A program made the translations under genes and the position numbers. DNA of 64,000 nt from assembly GCA_934045075.1 (NCBI GenBank), contig OW203723.1, positions 2,992,577 to 3,056,576 of the forward strand, read 5' to 3'. The DNA comes from Yponomeuta sedellus. Lineage: Eukaryota; Arthropoda; Insecta; Lepidoptera; Yponomeutidae. Below, in pieces: positions 55,131-64,000 of this stretch. The notes beneath the pieces were generated by a model, which saw only the letters and a program-made list of their open reading frames with translations, was not told the origin of the DNA and did not search any database. Position 1 is the first letter of the stretch. The number at the start of each line of letters is the position of its first letter.

Positions 55131-57012
55131 ACGGTCATAACATCTACCCTCACGCCCACTTCCCCAAAAAGGCGCATCAGATCGCGTTATTTGGTTGACA
55201 AAGGATGGTTCAATGTGGTTCTGCGCTGTCACAACGCTAAAGATTTTGCTGTTACTTATGGCTTTAAAAAGTTCTTAATGAGGCTAAGGAGTCACAAAGG
55301 GTACCACAATACAATAGTTCCTATCGCACGCGGTATAAAAGCGACTATCAAACAAATTTTACCCTGTGTAGTAAGATTAGTAAGTAACGACGTGGAGCCG
55401 AGCAGTTTTACGTCACAAACAACTTGAAACGCACGTGGGTGGAGTCAATATTCCGACCTAAGGACAATCGTGTCTTGCTGCGAGCGATGGACAGATTTGT
55501 AAGCCGCAGTTATTGATCGATACTTTGGACAAAAGCGCTCTAAAAACACAGTGGCGTACTACTTAACGTTTCAATGGCAAAGGATTAACGTTAGGAGTGG
55601 TGTAACAACTGGACAGGAGGTTTAATGTATGTTTTACTATCAACGAAGCAAGTATCAAAGTTTATTTTGTGCTAAGTGCGTAAGATAGATAATGAAAACT
55701 TTATTGCACAACCACAAAAAAATAACTCTCGTCGATTTTTTTTATAAACGTTTTGGTAGTAATCTGTCCGAAATCAGAGGTCAAAGACTCATCATTCGGC
55801 TATGCTACATTAAAATGCTTATCACGGGGCATCCAACTACGAAAATATGAATGCAAATGCTCAATAAAGCTATCTCTCAAAGAATCTTAAAGTTTTTAAG
55901 ACAGCGCGTGACCCAGTGAAATGCCATTACGCGAATACTTCTTTCCCCTTTGTTAGCTCTATCACAGGGCTGTAAGGTCGCAAATGCTTCTTCTTTGAGG
56001 CTTTGGTTCCGCAATACAAGACCTCTTTCGGCACCTCTATTGCTTAGTTATAAGGTTTGAAATGACTCGCATGTCACTAAGCATCGTGTTCGAGAGCGCC
56101 GTGATCTTAGTACGCTTTCTGGTGAGACCGCTGTGGAATTAACCGGTATTGAGGCTAGAGTTCACCAATGTGATTGTATTTTAAGTAGCAGACGGGGATG
56201 CCGCTCACCGAATGACTCAGACAGACTGCGACTGAGTCCGTTTGAATTGCCACGAGTTTGTTGCCTTTAGTTAGGAACAGTCAATTTTGGTAGAGAAATT
56301 GAGTACCGTTTCTACTGAGGGTCTTAGTCGAAATGGTATTTGAGCTGATAGATGACGATTAGTCAATTATTACGTAGTGTTTTTAAATGTCAATCACGTT
56401 TCGACAATCAGCAGATTGATTCACGTAACGGTTGTTAATATTATTTTAATGCCCTTAAAGTGGAGCTAAAAATGCCGTAATTAGGAACAAAAATAAGCGT
56501 AATTTGATTGAAGTCGTAGATAGCTAAATAACTTACTGCCACACTCAGAGACGACCATTAAATTTAACGTTTATATAAATATCTTTCACTTATTATCAAT
56601 GAAACAGAAAAGGACAACATCATACTTAAAGGAGATTAACTTTTAATTGACGTTTTCGAGTGCGGAATATCAGCGAAACTAGGAGATTTTTTACCCCTCT
56701 TTATTCTCAAACTATTCGCAGTCATATAAATACATCATAATGTATTTTCATAATACATTTATGATGTAGAGTTTTAATCTAATCGAAAGTGTCAGAGCGA
56801 TTGTCCTATTTTCTAACCCAATCAAACAAGGTAACCAAATGTTCTCAGCAATAACAAACACCATGTCTTCCCTAATGAAGTCACGCATGGCGACCCTTGC
56901 ATCCCCACGACATCACCATGGAAACCGGGGTCAAACTGGGGCGCCATCAGCTGTTTAAGCCACGGAAGTAGATCAATGAACATTGAAATAATCATTCATG
57001 GATTGGATTGGA
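55131..57012. other. no gene supported
   Basis: A plus ORF (55098-55427) starts inside SINE E and continues into unique sequence (NAKDFAVTYGFKKFLMRLRS). No domain or splice support. The remainder is AT-rich without recognised features. Confidence 0.3.
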
Positions 57013-57556
57013 ATCTAAAGCCAGAAACGACAATACTAGGTTAAACTCAAATTTTCAGAATAAATTGGCTAAGCAAAGTGCCTGCGTATTTTTAACACAA
57101 TGTTCTGATTGGCTACAGCAAACTTTAGGCTTCAACTATCTGAGATGCTTTTTATTTGATGGATTAACTACGAACATAAGCAAAAATATGCACAAATAAG
57201 ATTTAGGGCGAGATAAATAGTCGTTGCTTAGCCCAAGTCCGTACTCATGCTTCCCTAAGCATTACTTCAGGCTAACTTAGCTAAATCTAAAGCCAGAAAC
57301 GACAATACTAGGTTAAACTCAAATTTTCAGAATAAATTGGCTAAGCAAAGTGCCTGCGTATTTTTAACACAATGTTCTGATTGGCTACAGCAAACTTTAG
57401 GCTTCAACTATCTGAGATGCTTTTTATTTGATGGATTAACTACGAACATAAGCAAAAATATGCACAAATAAGATTTAGGGCGAGATAAATAGTCGTTGCT
57501 TAGCCCAAGTCCGTACTCATGCTTCCCTAAGCATTACTTCAGGCTAACTTAGCTAA
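57013..57556 (+). repeat. perfect 272-bp tandem duplication
   Basis: 57013-57284 and 57285-57556 are identical by eye over all 272 bases. The unit contains about 190 bp of flank and the left part of the adjoining MITE. Such identity means a very recent duplication, or an assembly or haplotype join error. Confidence 0.9.
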
Positions 57557-57741
57557 GTATCAATGCGTTACTAATATATACGTTTGCTTAGCTACGCCTG
57601 TTCTTAGGCCAATGCTAAGAATTAGTCCGGGTTTCGCGACTTAGAGAGTGCCAAAGTACTGTCTATGATAGACAAATCGACTCTTAAGCAAGTGCTTTCG
57701 CTAAGACTCGTTCTTAGAAGCGACTATTTATCTCGCCCTTA
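57475..57741. mobile_element. PIF/Harbinger-like MITE with TTA duplication
   Basis: Element 57478-57738 (261 bp) has ends GGGCGAGATAAATAGTCG and, inverted, CGACTATTTATCTCGCCC, flanked by TTA. Inside are several TTAGC/GCTAA words. Its left end is also present in the first unit of the tandem duplication (57206). Confidence 0.78.
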
Positions 57742-57899
57742 GAGTAGAGTAAAGCAGACTTATGTAAAAAAAGAAAAGGAATGCTATTTGTAAGTCAAGT
57801 AATTTGTACAACAATGATCTCATACTGAGAAGGCTTCAATCAAAAAGCGGCCGGCCGAAAAACTTATTTCTAAAATAGAAATTTGACGTCATAGACTCG

Positions 57900-58035
57900 A
57901 TCAATTTGAATGAACGAGGCTGGGCGTCGCTAAAAGGCGCGTGCGCCGCACAAGTGGCGTTCCGGGCGCCTTATATGGGCGCACGCGGCGTCGCAAGGAC
58001 AACCTCTGCCCTCAGCGAGCCTAGGCCGCCTGGGT
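57900..58035. other. GC-rich dyad block with a CArG-like box
   Basis: GGCGCGTGCGCCGCAC and GGCGCACGCGGCGTCGC flank CCTTATATGG (57969-57978), which fits the SRF-type CC(A/T)6GG consensus. Strongly CpG-rich against the background. It could be a regulatory island or repeat. The ORF there is not supported. Confidence 0.3.
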
Positions 58036-58201
58036 CGCTTTTCATAAAACTACAACTCATAGATCATTACGACAAATCGATGTACAATTCGTAGCAGAAT
58101 AATCCAACTTAAGGTGTGGATAAATAAACCAACTTTGCAATGTACAACGAATTGTCAAAGTAACCATGAATTACTAGTACAGTTCTATGAAATAGGGCCC
58201 T
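58036..58201. mobile_element. MITE, relative of 44285-44408
   Basis: CTTTTCATAAAACTACAACTC on the left pairs with AGTACAGTTCTATGAAATAG on the right. Inner arms TACAATTCGTAG / ACGAATTGTC also pair. Confidence 0.55.
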
Positions 58202-58359
58202 GATCTGCTTTGGAGGGCAGTGGGTGTGGACATTTCAGAGGCATGTATCAGTTAAGTTATGTGTCTTGTACAATTGTTTATTTTTGTGTACTATTATAGT
58301 AGCAATGCCACTTACTAAAGTGAAGGACAACATCGAGGGCATGAGAGAGAGAAGGGCCT

Positions 58360-58395
58360 GAGAGAAGGCCTGCATCCTGCAGTGGGACATATATA
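58360..58395 (+). repeat. LINE 3'-end remnant
   Basis: GAGAAGGCCTGCATCCTGCA then GTGGGACATATATAAG. Confidence 0.5.
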
Positions 58396-58723
58396 AGTTA
58401 CATTCAAAATATGTTTCATAATAAGTAATAGTTTGTTTAAAACAAAGAAGGACAAGAAAAAATTGCAACAATCCTTTGGTGCAATTTCTATTGTACAGAA
58501 CTTTGGTGCAAATCTACACATCCTATTTAATAATCTAGGTGAAAAATCTATGTCTTAGGAGTAAGTAAGATCAAATTAAAACATAACAAATGTGCGAACA
58601 TACATAGTCAATACATTGACTGGACAACTGTCATTTATCATAAGCAAAGGAAAAGTAAACTAAAGTTTCATCAAATAAATGTTTTTCCTTATTAAAATAC
58701 ACAATTGGTAAGGTAGATTGTGG

Positions 58724-58980
58724 TTTCCGCACTTAGCCTCATAGTTGGGCCATTGTACATAGGTAGACATAAGGTAGTGAAATACAATTCGAAAAACAAA
58801 TTCGGGGGGTTGGCAGCAGCGCCCCCTGCAGTACAATTCCACCAAACTGTGATCCCCAACCCGCATGCCCAGCGTGGGGATTATGGGCATTACCCCCCAA
58901 TCATGGCACAACCTTGCGCCATGGCGCTTATTAGGGGAGGGCTATGTCCAGCAGTGGACTAATATAGCCTGAAGAAGAAG
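58724..58980 (+). repeat. SINE C end and LINE (family GAA) 3' end
   Basis: 58724-58765 is the family C end in reverse (TTCCGCACTTAGCCTCATAG). 58835-58910 (CCCAACCCGCATGCCCAGCG, GGGGATTATGGGC) is a separate LINE trace. 58912-58980 matches the GAA family (TATGTCCAGCAGTGGACTAA, AGCCTGAAGAAGAAG). Confidence 0.55.
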
Positions 58981-60906
58981 TGAAATACAAAGGTTAAAGA
59001 CTGTCCTCCAGAAGCACAATGTAGTCAATTTTCGTTTTCCAAATTTAATCACCTAAATAGCAATAAGTCCTAAAATAATAAGGAAAACACAAAGTTATAA
59101 ATAACCAATGGCATGTTTGGGTTTAGTGCAATCACAGTCAAGCTATCTGGTAAAATACATATCTGGATTGAACTGCAGATGTTAAGTGTAATTAATCAGC
59201 CTATAAATTGATGGTATGCATAGTAAATTTTTTGTAAGTTGTAGAATGGGTTCCTTGTTTTATCTTTACTAATAAATGAACTGTACCACTTCAGAATCAA
59301 TCAATGTTCTGATCTCGAGATGTCACGCTATAAGCTGTAATTAATTGCAAAATGCATATGAAATTTCACTCTATTCTTATTATTTGTAATTCAGGCAGGC
59401 AGTTATAGAACTGGTGAAGCCTGTATCCAGGTGTACATTTGTGTTTAACTCCTTGTCTACATACATTTTTGTGGCATAATTATTATTGCATACTTATTCT
59501 GCTTTTCGGGTCGAAGATATAAATCCAACAAATCAAAGATCATAAAACCATATTTCAGCACATTTTTAAGTTACACAACGTAAATAATACAATTAAGTAT
59601 GTGCTATTAAATAAATTTTCTTAAAAACTCATAATGTTGAGTTTAAAAGAAAATGGTAACAAATACCATGGAAACCATAAATTGCCTCATATTGACCACA
59701 TTGCTCATACTTTTTATTGATTTTCTGATACAATAATTATTCCGCTAACCAAAATGAGAGTATTTGCTGGAGTTGTACAATTTTGCAAAAGATTATTTTG
59801 TTATAATACTGACGGTGGATATTATGCATTACCTCACCTTAATTTAACCTTTTAAACCAGTAGATCAGGCTGCCTGCAGGCCACGGGCCTCCAATAAGTA
59901 TATGATTAACTTGGGCACTTTACTGCCTTTTAGTTATCAGATAGCAGCAGCTAATTTTCTTAAAAATATAAGAAAAATCAACCTACAATGGTGGAACTTG
60001 TAACAAAACCTACTTGTTTTATTATCTACCTAACCTTGCAACTTCATTCATGTAATTTAATCAAAAGTATGGGGAGCGAAAATCCTACAAAAAAGTGCCT
60101 GTCTTCATTTAGTACATGGTGGAGCTAGCTGATAACCACTTCAAATCGAATTCAGAATCAGCTATTATAACAATATAAAAAAAATTACTTCCCCAAATAG
60201 TAGTGGCTAACCTGTAACACTGTAAGACTATGATCTTCAACCTATCTGTTTTTAATGGATAAATCAGTAATTAAGTGGTTTCCAAAAAGACATGGAGAAT
60301 TCAGTGAGAATAGGATCTTATTGGTTTTATTACTTCACTTACATTGATTTAATACTCAATAATTTATTGCATTCCACATGTATCTACAGATGACATTTAT
60401 AACTAAAAATATAGATCTATTAAGTAAAATAAATGTTGCCTAACAAGTAAAACATGAGACAGGACTATGCCTCACACTTGGTTACCTCACACTTGGTATT
60501 AAACATTTCTTTGCATACTTGTATATTCTATGATGAATCACATGGAGTTGATAATTTACATGGTGGAGGATCTATTCAGTAACACCAATGGGTTCTAACA
60601 TTAGAGTAGACAGAACTATTGATAAAATTTGTCATTTCAGTGAGCAGGAAAATATAAAGTGTGTGTACAGGTTACAAAAAAGGGAAATTCTGAATTTTGT
60701 AAGGTATATTTGAGAACATTCTCAGTGTTTATGCGTCCAATTTTGACGAAGGGGGCTGATTCACAGCTACATTTCTGATACTGTATAATGATTCATTTTG
60801 GCAATGATTCACCGTCTTCACCATCCAGGATTGTAGCGCTTTTGGAGGGTACAATAAGTGAAGAAGCAAAGCGAGGATCGGTAGATTTTCACAGCATTCC
60901 ACTTAC
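58981..60906. other. intron sequence next to kinesin exon 1, no repeat seen
   Basis: About 1.9 kb, AT-rich and unusually free of the repeat families that fill the rest of the intron. First-intron sequence close to a start exon is a plausible site for regulatory elements, but I see no specific motif. Confidence 0.35.
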
Positions 60907-60967
60907 CATCTGTTCGTTTGATGTTGATATTTATTCCGGACTGGATCTTGATCGTACCGTCATCCAT
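60907..60967 (-). CDS. Klp10A: kinesin-13 (Klp10A/KIF2A family), coding exon 1
   Basis: This is the first coding exon of a microtubule-depolymerising kinesin-13, which acts at spindle poles, centromeres and microtubule ends. On the minus strand an ATG at 60967 in the context CAAAATGG opens 20 codons plus one base and runs into a GATG|GTAAGT donor. The peptide begins MDDGTIKIQS and ends NIKRTD. Kinesin-13 proteins begin with a short stretch ending in an (I/V)KR(T/S)DGR motif, and Drosophila Klp10A has IKRTDGR. The single leftover G joins the GC at the start of exon 2 to give the Gly of DGR, so phase and residues agree. Both the start choice and the splice site are read directly; the family name rests on the joined peptide. 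The motor domain is not seen in the window. Confidence 0.88.
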
Positions 60968-61100
60968 TTTTGCACTATGACTAGGCACTAGGTACACAAT
61001 TGAACATTATTCCACAATCCACCCTTGTTCAAAATTTGTCTAACACTTTCGGAAATTACACATGAGAACCGGTAAAAATTACAAATAAATTTCTACACCC
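60968..61100 (-). promoter_or_regulatory. probable 5' UTR and proximal promoter of the kinesin-13 gene
   Basis: This stretch lies immediately upstream of the kinesin ATG. It holds no splice signal that I can support and no clear TATA box, so the transcription start is not placed. It is listed because it must hold at least part of the 5' UTR unless an upstream non-coding exon exists. The next notable structures upstream are the twin palindromes from 61442. Confidence 0.4.
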
Positions 61101-61441
61101 AGATTGACAGTTGCCGTTGCCGAGCTGTTAGCAACACACTTCACACTGGAACGTTTCAAATTTGTTTCACTACAACAGTCAAATCAATCACTTCACAATT
61201 TACAAAACCTGCAATTCAAGTGATTTGACCATTGTAAAATTATGTTGTCGTAATTGTTACTGAGGAAAGTCGTAATTTTTGAATTATTTCGGTTAAAACA
61301 CGAAATTCTAAAAGTAAGAACACCCAATGCGTCGAAAACCGTGATGTTGCCAGCGTGCGTTTTGGATATATTTTTTTATCAACTGACAGAAAGTCCGTTC
61401 ACACGTTCCATCCTGCGCATGGTAGGTCGATTCGTGCCCGG

Positions 61442-61562
61442 TACCTACTAAAAGTACGGATGTAACTCAGAACAATTTATTGTTCTGAGTTACATCCGTA
61501 CTTTTAGTAGGTAAATTTACATCCCTCAGAACAATTTATTGTTCTGAGGGATGTAAATTTAC
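61442..61562. repeat. twin perfect palindromes sharing a 24-base core
   Basis: First: 61442-61476 and 61479-61513 are exact 35-base reverse complements with a 2-base centre. Second: 61511-61535 and 61538-61562 are exact 25-base arms with a 2-base centre. They share three bases. Both contain CTCAGAACAATTTATTGTTC, extending to a self-complementary 24-mer. They lie 475-595 bp upstream of the kinesin ATG. Confidence 0.92.
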
Positions 61563-61972
61563 GCGACTAAAAGTAAGTAAATCTTTTTCTAGAATATGTG
61601 CGATGCCCGCGACGTCCTACAATCCTACAATCCCGGTTGACAGAGCGCAGACTATAGAAATATTTATACTTTAAGTGCAGGAGCTGACACGGGTTTCTCG
61701 TTAACATTATAGAGAGTGACCCTGCGGGCCCTGCGGCACACCGAGTAGTACAACCCTGCTACCTGATGCGCCCGGATTGTCTAATATTTAAATAATCCGG
61801 ATCTTATAACTTTATTTCGAAACCTTTCAAACTCCGGTAAGTAAAGATCCTGAAATTTAGACGTCTGCCAGTCACCCGATATGTATGATGTGATACTGTT
61901 GGCTTGTAATGTAACTTTTTTTTAAATAATAAAAGTTTTTACTTTGAATTGACCATTATGTTAGCATCCAGA
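61563..61972. other. no feature seen
   Basis: The 61563-61640 part repeats CGACTAAAAGTAAGTAAAT, echoing the first palindrome arm (ACTAAAAGTA). The rest is unremarkable. Confidence 0.35.
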
Positions 61973-62103
61973 GGTAGATATCCACCGAGTTGAGTGACGT
62001 TGATTTTTAAGCTACTCCAGCCGTCAAATGCATACATATTTTGATATGTTGGTGCCGTCTAAATGCTTAACTGGATAGAGTGGAATGTTACGTAATAGAA
62101 GGG
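61973..62103. repeat. dispersed repeat S, copy 2
   Basis: TGACGTTGATTTTTAAGCTA and CAAATGCATACAT then GATAGAGTGGAATGTTACG match 52511-52653. Confidence 0.55.
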
Positions 62104-62498
62104 CTGTGTTGTGCCTCTTCCTGAGAATAATAATTTGTGCACTCGTCAACAACATTCATTTAAATGTCTGGTGTGTTGTAAAGTATTTTAATCTAATCTA
62201 CGTGGTAGCAGTAGTAGCGGACCCAAGCCTGAGCTAAAAGACCCCCTTAGTATATTTTTAAATCCAGCAATTTAAATACACTAAGTAGTACTAAAAATAT
62301 TAGTTATAAAATCCAATTAAAATATCGGAAATAATTCGATTTACGCTTAAGTATGCCACAATGAACCGTACCTACGGTGATATTTCACTACTCAAAATAA
62401 CATAATCATGTATGATTTTATCCTAAGCTGTAAAACGTAGCTTATGTGGCACTATTGAAGCTAAGAAAACACAAATTAAGTATATTTTCTTGATCAAT

Positions 62499-63323
62499 AA
62501 CACTGTCTTAACACTAACAATAACACTGCGTTTTGCCGACGACATCGTCATCCTAGCTGATAACGCCGCAGATCTCCAAGGTATGCTCGCAGAATTGCAC
62601 GAAGCGTCCCTGAGGATCGGTCTTGAGATGAACATGTCCAAGACAAAGATAATGACCAACCAGAGGCAGAACTTTCCGAACATAATTGTCGGCAACTGCC
62701 TGATAAAGGTCGTAGACGAGTACGTCTATCTTGGACAATGTTTATCTTTTGACCGAGAATCTTAGGTCAAGGAGATCACACGGCGGATTCAGTTGGGATG
62801 GGCTGCTTTTGGAAAACTTGCCGATGTCTTTAAGTCAAAAATCCCGCAATGTCTAAAGACCAAGACATTCAACCAATGTGTCTTGCCCATCCTCACTTAC
62901 GGGGCCGAAACATGGACGCTCACAAAACAGAACATGCACCGAGTTAAAGTAGCACAGAGAGCTATGGAGCGTTCCATGTTGGGCCTTAGACTCGTAGATC
63001 GGGTTCCAAATATCGTTATTCGACGTAAAACGAAGGTTGACGATGTAGGGGACCGGATCTCGAGACTAAAGTGGAGGTGGGCGGGGCACTTCGCAAGGCG
63101 GGAAGACGGCAGGTGGACCAGAGCAGTCACAGAGTGGCGGCCGAGAACGGGAAAGCGGTCGGTGGGCAGACCAGCGGCCCGATGGTCAGACGATGTGGCA
63201 GAGTCAGTGGAGGGTCCTTGGATGAGGATGGCGAGAGACCGTGAGGCTTGGCATAATGGGGAAAAGGCCTATACCCAGCAGTGGGCAGCGGTGGGCTGAT
63301 GATGATGATGATGAACACTGTCT
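62499..63323 (+). mobile_element. RTE-like LINE, 5'-truncated, with target duplication
   Basis: A 10-bp duplication AACACTGTCT (62499-62508, 63314-63323) encloses 805 bp. The reading frame starts in the reverse transcriptase palm with LRFADDIVILADNAADLQGM (FADD box), then LEMNMSKTKIM and YVYLGQCLSF. It meets one stop (TAG near 62763) and continues with YGAETWTLTKQN, KWRWAGHFAR, GKRSVGRPAARWSDDV and ending EKAYTQQWAAVG. The tail is GATGATGATG. RTE-type placement is from motif order; CR1-type is possible. Otherwise well preserved, so fairly young. Confidence 0.85.
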
Positions 63324-63614
63324 AATCCGAATGTCTGAAAACTAGTCTATTATTATTTTATACGTGCTGAACAAGTCTGGAAGTATCCAAAGATTTGTCA
63401 GAGAAACTATAAGTGTTTGAGTTCTAAATTAACTTATTTAAGTTGATCCGAGTTTCGACTTGACGCTGTAAAAGCCTCTAACATTACATCAATTTTATTG
63501 ACCTAGTTTTAACGTTGTCGGACAGCTAATGGGAGGTGTGATTCAAGGTTTTTGTTTGTTACAAAAAAAAATACAATCTTTTATGCACAAAATACAAAAG
63601 TGTCTTTTTTAACT
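63324..63614. other. no feature seen
   Basis: AT-rich sequence. Confidence 0.35.
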
Positions 63615-63654
63615 GCATCTGCGCAGAAACTAATTGCTCCACAGTATGGTGTTA

Positions 63655-64000
63655 TGTTAAGTAATGCAATTTGCTTAAGTCAGATGTCGCTGCCTGTACG
63701 TAATACAGAGAATAGTGTAAAGAGGTTCGAAATTTCACTGATGCCGTGAGTCGCCCATTGGCTTAAATGGTACAGCGCTGGCACGGATAGCCAGAGGTTG
63801 CGGGTTCGAATCCCGGCATGGGTGAAATTTTTAGCCTCTGAATAGGTTTTTAAATTTGTTCCTTAGCACGGGTTAGTGCATTAAAATAAAAATAGTATAA
63901 TCATGTGGGTACAGTGATATCGTTCCGATGTTAAACCTAACTGCAAAGTAGGTAGTCGGGGCTGTAAGTAATGCAATTTCTTGAGTCAGATGTCGCTGCC
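63655..64000 (+). mobile_element. snap-back tRNA SINE, head-to-tail array running off the window
   Basis: The monomer landmark GTAATGCAATTT occurs at 63661 and again at 63968, a 307-bp period. Between them lie GTACGTAATACAGAGAATAG, the tRNA-like body (about 63752-63824, with a degraded A box), AGCCTCTGAATAGGTTTTTA, the linker TTAGCACGGGTTAGTGCATT and the start of a second monomer. Full extent lies outside. Confidence 0.8.

Noticed and set aside
55098..55427. 109-codon plus ORF
   Set aside because: Begins inside a SINE E copy and shows no domain, so it is probably chance.

Overview
The window looks like a piece of a lepidopteran (moth or butterfly) chromosome. It is AT-rich and intron-like, and packed with short non-autonomous elements typical of that order: Helitron-like elements ending in GGGTCAGCTAG or GGCACAGCTAG, several tRNA-headed SINE families, LINE 3' ends carrying CCCAGCAGTGGG, and small foldback (MITE-like) elements. 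There is no bacterial or viral gene content, no CRISPR array and no rRNA gene.

Only one host gene is identified with confidence. It is a kinesin-13 (Klp10A/KIF2A family) on the minus strand. Coding exon 1 lies at 60967-60907 with an initiator ATG in good context. Coding exon 2 lies at 22350-22157 with matching phase (one base left over from exon 1, two bases supplied by exon 2). The intron between them is 38,556 bp, so most of the window is one giant first coding intron. Below 22157 lies the next intron and possibly further exons: two GC-rich, mutually similar exon-like islands at 16.4-16.6 kb and 17.06-17.14 kb are candidates that I cannot assign.

Everything else is repeat-derived or unassigned. 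1-3 kb: a Helitron, SINE pieces, a snap-back tRNA SINE with target-site duplication (TSD), and a GC-rich R1-like LINE 3' end with a 53-base poly(A) inserted into a 5S-derived SINE. 4-14 kb: MITEs and tRNA SINEs. 20-26 kb: a minisatellite, kinesin exon 2, two oppositely oriented 5S-derived SINEs, a CpG-rich block and Helitrons. 31-33 kb: a CR1-like LINE with a very long AAAT tract, sitting inside a snap-back SINE, itself inside an older LINE. 40-43 kb: LINE tails and a head-to-tail snap-back SINE array. 44-47 kb: MITEs, a Tc1/mariner-like foldback element and an unassigned exon-like ORF. 49-54 kb: LINE, Helitron and SINE copies. 57 kb: a perfect 272-bp tandem duplication. 61-64 kb: two adjacent perfect palindromes upstream of the kinesin start, a 5'-truncated RTE-like LINE with TSD, and another snap-back SINE array running off the end.

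The most interesting structures are (1) a tRNA-derived retroposon family whose 5' end is the reverse complement of its own tRNA/3' region, with TSDs on five copies and head-to-tail multimers; (2) a 5S rRNA-headed SINE family with a LINE-like tail; and (3) long perfect palindromes, especially the twin pair at 61.44-61.56 kb.
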